Of a DNA stretch of 64,000 nucleotides, positions 34,962 through 43,045 are shown one piece after another. Within the stretch, counting starts at the first letter, position 1, and each line of letters begins with the position of its first letter. This stretch comes from Oricola cellulosilytica. GTDB taxonomy: Bacteria; Pseudomonadota; Alphaproteobacteria; Rhizobiales; Rhizobiaceae. The stretch covers positions 1-64,000 of the forward strand of contig NZ_JAINFK010000004.1 of the NCBI RefSeq assembly GCF_019966575.1, in the 5' to 3' direction. The notes under the pieces are model-generated. The model saw only the letters and a program-made list of their open reading frames with translations. It was not told the origin of the DNA and did no database searches. The translations under genes were made by a program, and so were the position numbers.

Positions 34962-36187
34962 CACGTACCGCCGCGGGCCTCGTACCAGCGCGCGAGCGTC
35001 AGGCGCTCCGCCGCTGTGATCGATGTAAGGTTGCCGGGCGGCATCGCGTGGCTCACTCCCGCCTGCAGATAGATCTCGCGGGCGTGCTCGGCGATCTGGA
35101 CATCGGTCTCCAGCCGGACGTTCTTCGGCGCCCAGTATATCCCCTCCCAGACCGGTTGGGACGCATGGCACATCGAGCACCGTGACAGAACGACATCCCG
35201 GGCTTCGGCGAAACCCGCCGACGCCATCATCCCTTGCGCTGCTGGAGAGGGGAGTTCAGCGGTTTCATCGGTTGGGCGGATCGGGTTCGTGGACAGCCAG
35301 ATGATGATGACGAAAACGATGGCGCTTGCCAGCCAGACCCAGTGGGGCTCACCCTTCCGGGCATGCTTGGTGTTGAAATAGTGCCGAATGAGAACGCCCA
35401 TAATGAACACGAGCGAGGCGATTACCCAATTGTACGGCGTCGCGAAGGCCAGGGGATAGTGGCTGGAGAGCATCAGAAAGATGACGGGCAGCGTAAGGTA
35501 GTTGTTATGGAGCGATCGCTGCTTGGCCTGTTTTCCGAGGGCCGGGTCCGGCCTGTTTCCGGCGATCAGCGCGGTGACGACCTTCTTCTGGTTCGGAATG
35601 ATGATCATGAACACGTTAGCGCTCATGATGGTCGCGGTGAATGCACCGAGATGAAGGAAGGCCGCGCGGCCCGTGAATATTTGGGTGTACCCCCAAGCCA
35701 TGATCACGAGCAGGAGATAAAGGAGGAGCATCAGTCCGGTGTCACTCGCGCCAAGCGGCGACTTGCACAGCAGATCGTAGACGAGCCACCCGATCGTCAG
35801 GGAAGCCAGCGAGATCAGGATCGCGACCCAGGCCGACACGTCTAACACGTTACGGTCGACGAGATAGAGATCGGCGCTGACATAATAGATCATCCCGAGC
35901 AGCAGGAAGCCCGACAGCCACGTCGCGTAGGATTCCCACTTGAACCAGGTCAGATGCTCCGGCATCTCGGCAGGGGCCACGAGATATTTGCGGACATGAT
36001 AGAATCCTCCGCCATGGACCTGCCATTCCTCGCCGTGTGCGCCTTCCGGCAAGCCGGCGGCCTGCCGCAAACCTAGGTCGAGCGCAATGAAATAGAATGA
36101 CGAGCCGATCCACGCGATCGCGGTGATCACGTGCAACCAGCGGACTGCGAAGACTATCCAGTCCCAGGTTATTGCGAAATCGAGCAA
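34961..36187 (-). CDS. puuD: Membrane urate oxidase with cytochrome c domain (PuuD type)
   Basis: About 408 residues from a TTG at 36187, preceded by AGGGG; no in-frame ATG is near. Eight or so hydrophobic segments carry conserved His (WLHVITAIAWIGSSFYFIA, HHVRKY-type loop), and the C-terminal periplasmic domain holds the haem c motif CSMCH and a later Met (SHAMPPGN). This matches PuuD, the integral membrane urate hydroxylase first defined in Agrobacterium. It makes 5-hydroxyisourate and passes electrons to the respiratory chain. Confidence 0.88.
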   Translation of the reverse strand: MLDFAITWDWIVFAVRWLHVITAIAWIGSSFYFIALDLGLRQAAGLPEGAHGEEWQVHGGGFYHVRKYLVAPAEMPEHLTWFKWESYATWLSGFLLLGMIYYVSADLYLVDRNVLDVSAWVAILISLASLTIGWLVYDLLCKSPLGASDTGLMLLLYLLLVIMAWGYTQIFTGRAAFLHLGAFTATIMSANVFMIIIPNQKKVVTALIAGNRPDPALGKQAKQRSLHNNYLTLPVIFLMLSSHYPLAFATPYNWVIASLVFIMGVLIRHYFNTKHARKGEPHWVWLASAIVFVIIIWLSTNPIRPTDETAELPSPAAQGMMASAGFAEARDVVLSRCSMCHASQPVWEGIYWAPKNVRLETDVQIAEHAREIYLQAGVSHAMPPGNLTSITAAERLTLARWYEARGGT

Positions 36188-36366
36188 GACAGCATCCCCT
36201 TCGCCTCCACCTTGCCGATCATCTTCGTGAAGGCAAGCGAAGAGTATTCCCCGCCGCTTACCTCCAACGACAATTCGCGTCACGCGGACAGGGCGGCGCG
36301 AGCCGATGGAACCCGACGTCGCGTCGCACGTTGATTTGCGAGTAAACCCATTGAGGAAAACTGCAA

Positions 36367-37095
36367 ATGCAACCGCGCGCCATCCTGTTCGGTTCCAGAG
36401 GTAGCATAGCCGACGTCAAGGATATCGAGCGCGAAGCCTTCAACGCGGCATTTGCGGAAGTGGGCGCTGGGTGGGTCTGGACGGAACCACTGTTTGACGC
36501 TCTGGCGGCGACAAGCGACAGCGCAAATTTCATCGCCGACTATGCACGGCTACGAGGCGACAATGTCGATGTCGTCACGTTGAACTGGCTCAAGGACGAA
36601 ATCTTCAAGCAGATGCTGTCACGGCACCCCTTGAGGCTGCGCCCCGGCGTTCGAGACGTGGTTCGCGCCGCCAAGGCCAGCGGCTTGCTCATCGGTATTG
36701 CTTCCACCGAGTCGGCGTCGGCGAACACGACGTTTCTTCGCTCGATCGCTCATTCGGTATCTCCGTGCTCTTTTTCCTTCATCGGAGATGATTCTTCCGT
36801 ATGGCAAGGCAAGCCGATGCCCGGCATTTATCAGAAGGCACTCGAGGTGCTCGGGGTTCGGCCGGACCACGCGATCGCGATCGAGGACACGCCCGCCGGC
36901 CTCGCCGCGGCGACACGCGCACGCATCCCGTCGGTCGCATTTCTGACATCGGAAGCACATGCAGTGGGGCTCCCGAACTTCACCAGGCGTCTCGACCCGA
37001 GAAGCATTGGAATCAGCGTTTCCCCTGCCGCCCGTATGGCGCGCGGCGAACGCCCGCGAACTTCCTTCCGCGCTGCTGCGATCGCCGCTGAATAG
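36367..37095 (+). CDS. HAD-superfamily protein lacking the catalytic aspartates
   Basis: A 242-residue protein that aligns in outline with CbbY/beta-phosphoglucomutase-type HADs: a cap domain, LRLRPGVRDVVRAAKASG, GIASTES, GKPMPGIYQKALEVLG and IAIEDTPAG. The first motif, normally FDxDGT, reads FGSRGS, so both the nucleophile and the general-acid Asp are missing. Later motifs are intact. It is therefore probably a non-catalytic HAD paralogue (regulatory or binding) rather than a phosphatase, unless the nucleophile has moved. It follows the purine genes on the other strand with no evident link. Confidence 0.75.
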   Translation: MQPRAILFGSRGSIADVKDIEREAFNAAFAEVGAGWVWTEPLFDALAATSDSANFIADYARLRGDNVDVVTLNWLKDEIFKQMLSRHPLRLRPGVRDVVRAAKASGLLIGIASTESASANTTFLRSIAHSVSPCSFSFIGDDSSVWQGKPMPGIYQKALEVLGVRPDHAIAIEDTPAGLAAATRARIPSVAFLTSEAHAVGLPNFTRRLDPRSIGISVSPAARMARGERPRTSFRAAAIAAE

Positions 37096-37165
37096 AACGG
37101 TTCGCAAAGCCAGCCTGGGAAAGACCGGGCGCCCCCCAATCAGAAGACAAACAGGAGAGCAACCA

Positions 37166-37660
37166 ATGCGTATTCGCAACATCGCCCTCGCCGCCACGAT
37201 CGGCTCCCTCACCGCCCTCAATGGCGCGGTCGCACAGGACACGCTGATCGAGCGCGTCGAAATCGGCGTACTGGACTGCGTCGTCAGCGGCGGCACCGGC
37301 TATATTTTCGGTTCGACGAAGGATGTCGGCTGCACCTACAAGCCTGCTGATGGAGCGCCTGAAGAAACCTATTTCGGCGTGATCTCGAAATACGGCGTCG
37401 ATATCGGAACCACCGAGGCCAGCTACATGACCTGGGCCGTGCTTGCGCCGACGGATGATCCGTATCGCCCGGGCGCCCTCGCCGGCGATTATTTCGGCGT
37501 TTCGGCAGAGGCTACGGTCGGCGCCGGAATTGGCGCCAACGCTCTTCTCGGCGGATCGGACGAGACCATCGCGCTCCAGCCGCTGTCTGTCAGCGGCCAG
37601 ACCGGCCTCAACTTCGCGCTCGGCGTCAGCGAACTCGAGCTGCGGTCGTCAGCGGACTAA
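37166..37660 (+). CDS. DUF992 exported protein
   Basis: A 164-residue protein with AGGAG upstream of ATG 37166. RIRNIALAATIGSLTALNG plus AVAQ is a signal peptide cleaved near residue 23. The mature part (VEIGVLDCVVSGGTGYIFGS, two Cys, then Gly-rich segments) matches the rhizobial DUF992 family of unknown function. Periplasmic location is expected. Confidence 0.85.
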   Translation: MRIRNIALAATIGSLTALNGAVAQDTLIERVEIGVLDCVVSGGTGYIFGSTKDVGCTYKPADGAPEETYFGVISKYGVDIGTTEASYMTWAVLAPTDDPYRPGALAGDYFGVSAEATVGAGIGANALLGGSDETIALQPLSVSGQTGLNFALGVSELELRSSAD

Positions 37661-37727
37661 TCAGGACTGCTAAGCGGCACCGCCCCCCGGCGGCACCATT
37701 GCGAAGATAACCCCTTCGGACAGCTTA

Positions 37728-38744
37728 ATGGAAAAAACCGACACTCTTACCCCAGCCCATCATGTACGCTCGCCAGCTCGTTTTTCCCAGCGCGCACTTT
37801 TCGACGTCACGAAGCGCACGCTCGCCGAAACCGCTGAACTGGACACGTCTTTGCGCTGCGCGGGCGTTGCGTTCTTCAGTTTCCTTTCGCTTTTCCCCGC
37901 ATTGGCCGCGGCCGTCGCCATCTATGCCCTTTTTGCTGACCCGCTATCGATCAACGAGCAGGTGGCGATGATGAGCGCCCTGATGCCGGAAACGGTTGTC
38001 AAGCTGTTCGAAACTCAGATGAAGGCGCTTGCCGGGCGCGAGCAAAGCCTGGGAATCGGGCTCGCGATCAGCCTTGTGCTGGCCCTGTGGAGTGGCTCGC
38101 GCGGTGTTAACGCGCTCGTGCACGCCATCACCCGCGCACATCTGGAAACCCGCGATCGGAATTTCGTGCGCGCCGCACTTATGTCGTTCGCCTTCACCAT
38201 CGCCGGTTTCGCCCTGATGGCCTTTCTGATCGGCGCAATCGCAATCATCCCGATAGCCACATCCCTCCTTCCCCTTCCCCAGGGGCAGGAAACGCTTGCA
38301 CTCTGGCTGAGGTGGCCCGTCGCCGCGATTACCATCTTCGCCGCAATTTTCATTCTCTTTGCCAAAGCGCCGCATCGCACGGAGCCCCGCAAGAGGTGGG
38401 TCATGCCGGGCGCCATTCTTTCCACCATTCTCTGGATCGGCGGATCGATCGCCTTCTCGTTCTACATCGAGAACTTTGCCAATTATAACGCCACATTCGG
38501 ATCGATCGCCGCAGCCGCCGTGCTAATGCTCTGGCTCTATGTCTCGGCCCTCGTACTCGTCCTGGGGGCGATCCTCAATGCCCAGCTCGAATATCAGACC
38601 GCCGCCGACACGACGGTCGGCCCGCCCAAGCCGATGGGATCGCGCGGGGCATTCGTCGCCGACAACATCGTCGGCGCCGACGCCGATCATTACGAACCGC
38701 AGTCAGGCGGTGAGACGAACGAGCCCGCATCGACAGAGACCTGA
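37728..38744 (+). CDS. YihY/BrkB family inner membrane protein
   Basis: A 338-residue protein with six hydrophobic segments. CAGVAFFSFLSLFPALAAAV, LALWSGSRGVNALVHAI and FANYNATFGSIAAAAVLMLW are the family signatures. The molecular role of YihY/BrkB proteins is unsettled (the old RNase BN assignment is wrong). It opens the run of envelope and stress genes that continues to 54 kb. Confidence 0.88.
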   Translation: MEKTDTLTPAHHVRSPARFSQRALFDVTKRTLAETAELDTSLRCAGVAFFSFLSLFPALAAAVAIYALFADPLSINEQVAMMSALMPETVVKLFETQMKALAGREQSLGIGLAISLVLALWSGSRGVNALVHAITRAHLETRDRNFVRAALMSFAFTIAGFALMAFLIGAIAIIPIATSLLPLPQGQETLALWLRWPVAAITIFAAIFILFAKAPHRTEPRKRWVMPGAILSTILWIGGSIAFSFYIENFANYNATFGSIAAAAVLMLWLYVSALVLVLGAILNAQLEYQTAADTTVGPPKPMGSRGAFVADNIVGADADHYEPQSGGETNEPASTET

Positions 38745-38809
38745 TGCCGTCCGCGGCGGCATACTCGCGAACCACTTCCGAACGACGCGAATTTTTTCCC
38801 CCGTTGGCC

Positions 38810-38834
38810 GGAACTGGAAATCTCCTGATCCGTT
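38810..38834 (+). promoter_or_regulatory. EcfG-type promoter of csbD
   Basis: GGAAC at 38810-38814, 16 bases, CGTT at 38831-38834: an exact match to the alphaproteobacterial EcfG consensus (GGAAC-N16/17-CGTT), 34 bases before the csbD start. Confidence 0.85.
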
Positions 38835-38868
38835 CTTTTCCTGTACGATTTCAACAAGGAGAACAGAT

Positions 38869-39066
38869 ATGAATTGGGATCAAATCGAAGGCAAATGGAC
38901 TGAAATGAAGGGCAAGGCGCGCCAGTCATGGGGTTCTCTCACCGATGACGACCTCGACAAGATCAACGGAAAGCGCGAGGAACTCGCCGGCAAACTGCAG
39001 GCGCGCTACGGCAAATCCAAGGAAGAGGCCGAGCGGGAGGTCGACAACTGGGCGAACAACCTCTGA
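38869..39066 (+). CDS. CsbD family stress protein
   Basis: A 65-residue protein with AAGGAG upstream of ATG 38869. MNWDQIEGKWTEMKGKARQ and the repeat-like KINGKREELAGKLQARYG are the CsbD signature of small hydrophilic stress proteins; the biochemical role is unknown. An exact EcfG promoter precedes it and a terminator follows, so it is a monocistronic general-stress gene. Confidence 0.92.
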   Translation: MNWDQIEGKWTEMKGKARQSWGSLTDDDLDKINGKREELAGKLQARYGKSKEEAEREVDNWANNL

Positions 39067-39086
39067 CCCCGGCAAATCAGAAAAAG

Positions 39087-39115
39087 AAAGACCGCTCATT
39101 GGGCGGTCTTTTTTG
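39087..39115. terminator. Rho-independent terminator, bidirectional
   Basis: AAAGACCGC and GCGGTCTTT pair around TCATTGG and are followed by a T run. It lies between the csbD stop and the end of the convergent small membrane protein gene and could serve both. Confidence 0.85.
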
Positions 39116-39117
39116 GT

Positions 39118-39300
39118 TCAGAGCGCCCGGAAAATGACAACGGCAATGATGAGAACGCCGAGAATGGCGACGCCGATCCGCCACCACGACGCGGGTCCCC
39201 AGCGCGGCGGCACGACGGTCTCCAGATCTGTGTCCGTCTGAGCCATCTGCTCGATTTCTCGGTTCTGGCGGTCGATGTTTGTAACCTTTTCTTCGGGCAT
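39118..39300 (-). CDS. Small tail-anchored membrane protein, 60 aa
   Basis: A 60-residue protein with a hydrophilic N-terminal half and one C-terminal hydrophobic segment (IGVAILGVLIIAVVIFRAL). The ribosome binding site (GGAG) lies inside the 3' end of the DUF2254 gene and the start is two bases after its stop, so the two are one operon. Family unknown. Confidence 0.65.
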   Translation of the reverse strand: MPEEKVTNIDRQNREIEQMAQTDTDLETVVPPRWGPASWWRIGVAILGVLIIAVVIFRAL

Positions 39301-39302
39301 GT

Positions 39303-40577
39303 TCAGTCTCCTGTTTCGATGAACTCCAAGCGGTTTTTCAGAAAGCGGTAATCCTCCTCGAGAGGACTCGAAGCCTCGCAGGTGGCGAGCAGCAACTCCG
39401 CGTGGGATTCAATGAGCGACCGCGCCTCACGGTTCCCAATCTCGTACAGCCGCCCCAGCCCGTCCGCCATGTGATGCAGCATCAGCATGTTGCCGGCAGC
39501 AGCCTGGCGTAGCGGATGGATCGCCGTGTTCAGGAGATCCTCGAGCGTCAGCCCGGGAATTTCGACGCGGATATTGCCGTCCTGGTCGAGCCTGTTGCGA
39601 CCCCGGAGGCCGCATTGCACCGCATCTGAAACCGCAGCGCTCATCTGGTCGAAGGCGGCAATCGCGGTAAACGTGTCATTGACCCCCGGCGAAAGCGCGC
39701 GAAGCGCCATCTCGAGCAGCAGATTGATCGAATATTCGATGTCGTGCACGGCGCCGCGCGACTGGGTGACATGCAGCGTTTGCTGCACGAGTTCGTTGAA
39801 TTCCTCCTCGTAGCCTTCCTCCGGCTCGTGTGAAGTTTCCATCAGCGATTGGCCTTCCACGACGAATCCGCCCGGCTTTATCAGCAACCGCACCGTCATC
39901 GATCGCGCCATCGCGATTCCCAGCAGCGTGTCCTCATCGATCGCGCTGAGATAGCCGGACGTCAGGCTCTTGATGCGATAGGGGAACTCGCCTCCGGCCT
40001 CTGGTGCGTCATTGCCGTCCTTGTCCTCCGTCACCATCGCGGCAACCTGAGTACGAAGTTGCTCTGAAATCGAGGCGATCTCCTCATCGATGGTGACACT
40101 CTTCGAGACTGTATGAACAAACAAGATGAGCTGAAGCACGAAGATTACTGCGAGAACCATCGCTCCGACGATCGACATCAGGGGCACGAAATCCGGTTGC
40201 GTTTGATGCAGGACGGTTAGGGAATAAAGAAATGTCCCCCCCAGAAGGCCCGCCGTGACCTGATTTACGCGATCGTTTGTGAACCGCCTGAGAAGCCGTG
40301 GAGCGATGTTGCCCGCAGCGAGAGTGAAGACCACCAGCACCAGCGAATAGACGAGGCTGAGAGTCGTCATGGCCGCCGCAGCGATGGTCGACAAGACGGC
40401 GTCTGCCGTGGCGAGTGAGATGTCGACTATATCGCCGAACAATGTCGGGAAAAGGGGGCCGTAAACATGGTCGATGCGCAGCATCGGAACACTCAGCAGC
40501 CATATTCCGAGCGCAATCGTGCCCGGAATGGTAATGAGGCCGCCAATGCTGTTCAGGCGAGAGAGCGCGCGTATCAA
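39303..40577 (-). CDS. DUF2254 membrane protein
   Basis: A 424-residue protein. Four hydrophobic segments in the first 170 residues (LSLVYSLVLVVFTLAAGN, IVGAMVLAVIFVLQLILFVH) precede a long soluble domain with DIEYSINLLLEMALRALSPG and GVNDTFTA, typical of DUF2254. Function unknown. The start is a TTG that overlaps the stop of a possible 50-codon ORF (TTGA). Confidence 0.82.
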   Translation of the reverse strand: MIRALSRLNSIGGLITIPGTIALGIWLLSVPMLRIDHVYGPLFPTLFGDIVDISLATADAVLSTIAAAAMTTLSLVYSLVLVVFTLAAGNIAPRLLRRFTNDRVNQVTAGLLGGTFLYSLTVLHQTQPDFVPLMSIVGAMVLAVIFVLQLILFVHTVSKSVTIDEEIASISEQLRTQVAAMVTEDKDGNDAPEAGGEFPYRIKSLTSGYLSAIDEDTLLGIAMARSMTVRLLIKPGGFVVEGQSLMETSHEPEEGYEEEFNELVQQTLHVTQSRGAVHDIEYSINLLLEMALRALSPGVNDTFTAIAAFDQMSAAVSDAVQCGLRGRNRLDQDGNIRVEIPGLTLEDLLNTAIHPLRQAAAGNMLMLHHMADGLGRLYEIGNREARSLIESHAELLLATCEASSPLEEDYRFLKNRLEFIETGD

Positions 40578-40726
40578 ACCTCGTATCTCTCCGATTGGGG
40601 ATTAGGCATCCGGTCTCGATCGCTATGCCCGATCATGCAGGCCGGGTCCTCTTCCAATATATTCCGGGTCATTTCCGCTCCGCTTATCGGCTGTGTCACA
40701 ATAGGGAGCGTCTGATGGTGCGACAT
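40574..40726 (-). CDS. Possible 50-aa leader ORF coupled to the DUF2254 gene
   Basis: An ORF from ATG 40726 (MSHHQTLPIVT) to a TGA at 40576-40574 that overlaps the TTG start of DUF2254. The 3' overlap and an exact EcfG promoter about 80 bases upstream of the ATG (40809-40833) argue for translation and coupling. Against it: no clear ribosome binding site and no recognised family. Confidence 0.35.
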   Translation of the reverse strand: MSHHQTLPIVTQPISGAEMTRNILEEDPACMIGHSDRDRMPNPQSERYEV

Positions 40727-40808
40727 CGTTGAAGCCCGTTCCCGGTCCCGATTTGCCCTCTGCGATGATCCCCGCTGGTATCCTTCTCCTCCCCGCACAT
40801 TGCCCGTC

Positions 40809-40833
40809 AACGAAATTGTGGCCCGAACGTTCC
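40809..40833 (-). promoter_or_regulatory. EcfG-type promoter reading toward DUF2254
   Basis: On the minus strand, GGAAC (forward GTTCC at 40829-40833), 16 bases, CGTT (forward AACG at 40809-40812): an exact consensus match. The first annotated gene downstream is DUF2254 at 40577, or the 50-aa ORF at 40726. Confidence 0.75.
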
Positions 40834-40837
40834 CGGA

Positions 40838-40862
40838 TGAACTTTCCTGGCGGCCCCGCGTT
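40838..40862 (+). promoter_or_regulatory. Near-consensus EcfG-type promoter
   Basis: TGAAC at 40838-40842, 16 bases, CGTT at 40859-40862; one mismatch in the -35. It is back to back with the exact site at 40809-40833 and 21 bases before the ATG at 40883. Confidence 0.5.
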
Positions 40863-40882
40863 TGTCCCGAAAGGAGATCACA

Positions 40883-41239
40883 ATGGCAACGAGAAAACAG
40901 GACACGGTCGTCGATCCCGTCGACGTGCAGATAGGCGGAGATGCCGATTTTGATGGAATAGCGCAGACGATCACATCAGATGATATTCAGGCGATCCTCA
41001 TTTCGAGCGAACCAATCGAAACACGGCGCGAACAATTACAGGCCGTCAAAGCCGAGTTGCAGGCCCGCAAGTCGGCCGACCGTGGCGGCGAATTCGACCC
41101 ACTTCTGGACGAAGTTGAAGGGGCGATTGAAACCCTCGGGCAAACAGCCGGCGAAACAGCCACGAGGACCGGACTGGCCATGGACCGCGAAAATCGCTCC
41201 GATCTGCGCTCCCCGGAGGCGGACGTCAGTCGGGACTAG
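40883..41239 (+). CDS. Hypothetical acidic protein, 118 aa
   Basis: A 118-residue protein with AAGGAG upstream of ATG 40883. It is hydrophilic, acidic and likely helical in the centre (REQLQAVKAELQARKSADRG, DEVEGAIETLGQTAG). No family is recognised. A near-consensus EcfG promoter lies directly upstream, which suggests a stress-induced small protein. Confidence 0.65.
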   Translation: MATRKQDTVVDPVDVQIGGDADFDGIAQTITSDDIQAILISSEPIETRREQLQAVKAELQARKSADRGGEFDPLLDEVEGAIETLGQTAGETATRTGLAMDRENRSDLRSPEADVSRD

Positions 41240-41251
41240 GAGTCCCACAGG

Positions 41252-41489
41252 GCCAAGAACTTGGAAGCGCTTCGCGAGGACGGCATCTCAAAGAAAAGGC
41301 GGCGCGGACCGCCAACGCCCAGGCAAGCGACAACAGCCTCCTTCGACGGAAGGCAGACAACCCGCTCCCTCTGAAGAATGGAAGAAGGCGAGCTGGCCGA
41401 ACGCACTCGTGAACTGCAAGTCGAGCGCCGGTCCGGCACGGGCAGCGATGAATTGATGGACCCCCTCAGAATCTATCGTGTTTTTTGAG
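41252..41489 (+). pseudogene. Frameshifted remnant of a small DUF7218/Rho_N-like stress protein
   Basis: Reading across frames gives AKNLEALREDGISKK, then ARTANAQASDN in a second frame, then EEWKKA and LAERTRELQVERRSGTGSDEL in others. In that order these resemble small rhizobial proteins with an 'EALR..GMSKE.AA..AN' N-terminus and a C-terminal Rho_N/SAP-like helix pair. At least two frame changes are needed, so no intact product can be made. An alternative is sequencing error, which would restore one ORF. Confidence 0.45.
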
Positions 41490-41497
41490 AACGGTGC

Positions 41498-41522
41498 GGA
41501 ACCTTTATCGGCGACGGTCGTT
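41498..41522 (+). promoter_or_regulatory. EcfG-type promoter of the candidate sRNA
   Basis: GGAAC at 41498-41502, 16 bases, CGTT at 41519-41522: an exact consensus match. It is followed within about 110 bases by a terminator and by no ORF with a start site. Confidence 0.8.
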
Positions 41523-41528
41523 CTGATG

Positions 41529-41639
41529 GTGAAAAGAAGAAAATACCTCCAGGAATTCGGCGTCCTTCCTCCCCCCACCCCGAAAACGCCGAATTATAAG
41601 AGAGAACCGGCCCCCCTCCCCGGTTCTCTCTTTTCTTTT
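41529..41639 (+). ncRNA. Candidate EcfG-dependent sRNA with C-rich anti-SD loops (GsrN-like)
   Basis: A transcript of about 110 bases is defined by an exact EcfG promoter and a strong terminator. Hairpin 1 pairs AATTCGGCGT (41554-41563) with ACGCCGAATT (41586-41595), both perfect, around a 22-base loop beginning CCTTCCTCCCCCC. Hairpin 2 is the terminator, with loop CCCCCCTCC. A third CCTCC lies single-stranded at 41547-41551. Caulobacter GsrN, a sigma-T-dependent sRNA, works through a C-rich loop that pairs with target leaders such as katG. The likeness is structural, not shown by alignment. It could instead act as an attenuating leader for the dehydrogenase gene at 41680. Confidence 0.65.
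41599..41639 (+). terminator. Strong Rho-independent terminator
   Basis: AGAGAGAACCGG (41599-41610) and CCGGTTCTCTCT (41620-41631) form a perfect 12-bp stem with a 9-base C-rich loop, followed by TTTCTTTTC. It ends the candidate sRNA and lies 40 bases before the dehydrogenase start. Confidence 0.85.
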
Positions 41640-41679
41640 CGGGCTCCATGTGATTTTCGAAGCTACAAGGAGATCCCCA

Positions 41680-43041
41680 ATGCCTACCAGCATCAATCCC
41701 GCTACCGGTGAAACGATCAAAGAGATCGCAGGTCATTCCGATGAGGATATCGAGCGCGCGCTGACCAATGCGAAACTCGCTTTCGACGAATGGAAGAAGA
41801 CGTCATTCGCCCATCGCGCGAGCATCATGAACAAGGCCGCGGACCTGCTGGAAGAGCGAAAGAACGAACTTGCCAGAACGGCGACCAGGGAAATGGGTAA
41901 ACGCCTCCAGGAAGCCGTTGCCGAGGTCGAGAAATGTGCCTGGGTGTGTCGGTACTATGCCGAAAACGCGGAAGCCTTCCTGTCGGACGATCCGCGGGAC
42001 AGCGACGCGAAAAAAGCATTCGTTGCTTATCGGCCGCTCGGCCCCGTGCTTGCAGTCATGCCCTGGAATTTCCCTTACTGGCAGGTTTTCCGTTTTGCCG
42101 CGCCGACCCTGATGGCTGGCAATGTCGGCCTGTTGAAACATGCGAGCAACGTTTCGATGTGCGCCTTGGCCATCGAGGAAATCTTTCTCGACGCGGGCGC
42201 CCCGCAGGGGGTGTTCAAGACCCTCGTGATCGGTTCCAGCAAGGTCGAGCATATCATCGATGACGACAGACTGCGCGCGGTCACCCTGACGGGTAGCGGA
42301 CCTGCCGGTGCGGCTGTCGCGAGCGCGGCGAGCAATCGGTTCAAACCGAGCGTTCTCGAACTCGGGGGGAGCGACCCGTTCATCGTGATGCCATCCGCCG
42401 ACCTAGAAAAGGCGGTCGAGACGGCGGTGAAGGCACGCATGATCAACAATGGACAGAGCTGCATCGCGGCGAAGCGCTTCATAGTGCATGTCGACATATA
42501 CGATGACTTTCTCGACGCCATGAAGTCGAAGGTCTCGGCGATGAAAATAGGGGATCCAATGCGGGAGGACGTCGATATGGGTCCTCTTTCCAGCAAGCAG
42601 GCGCGTGACGATATCGCTCAGCAGGTCAAGAAATCGGTCGAGGAAGGCGCGACCTGTGTGACCGGGGGAAAGGTCGTCGAAGGTGACGGATTTTTCTTCG
42701 AGCCGACCATTTTGGCGAATATTCCGGAGGGCGCGAGCGCGCGAACCGAAGAGTTTTTCGGACCTGTCGCACTGGTGTTCAAGGCCGTGTCCGCAGAAGA
42801 CGCGATCGCTATCGCGAATGACAGCCCCTTCGGCCTGGGCAGTTCGGTCTGGACTCGCGATTCGGACGAACAAGAAATGTTCATCCGCGAGATTGAGGCG
42901 GGCTCGACATTCGTCAATGCGATGGTGGCCTCCGATCCGCGGCTGCCTTTTGGCGGGATAAAGGATTCCGGCTACGGCCGCGAACTTTCGCGCGAGGGAA
43001 TTCTAGCCTTCGTCAACGCGAAAACGGTCTCAATGAACTAG
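41680..43041 (+). CDS. gabD: NAD(P)-dependent succinate-semialdehyde dehydrogenase family protein
   Basis: A 453-residue aldehyde dehydrogenase starting at ATG 41680 with AAGGAG. VMPWNFPYWQ, the catalytic NNGQSC (Cys261), LELGG (Glu227) and EEFFGPVA are present. The short N-terminus (SINPATGETIKE) and overall length fit the GabD/SSADH group. It would oxidise succinate semialdehyde or a related short aldehyde. It sits behind the sRNA terminator, so expression needs either its own promoter or read-through. Confidence 0.85.
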   Translation: MPTSINPATGETIKEIAGHSDEDIERALTNAKLAFDEWKKTSFAHRASIMNKAADLLEERKNELARTATREMGKRLQEAVAEVEKCAWVCRYYAENAEAFLSDDPRDSDAKKAFVAYRPLGPVLAVMPWNFPYWQVFRFAAPTLMAGNVGLLKHASNVSMCALAIEEIFLDAGAPQGVFKTLVIGSSKVEHIIDDDRLRAVTLTGSGPAGAAVASAASNRFKPSVLELGGSDPFIVMPSADLEKAVETAVKARMINNGQSCIAAKRFIVHVDIYDDFLDAMKSKVSAMKIGDPMREDVDMGPLSSKQARDDIAQQVKKSVEEGATCVTGGKVVEGDGFFFEPTILANIPEGASARTEEFFGPVALVFKAVSAEDAIAIANDSPFGLGSSVWTRDSDEQEMFIREIEAGSTFVNAMVASDPRLPFGGIKDSGYGRELSREGILAFVNAKTVSMN

Positions 43042-43045
43042 AGGC

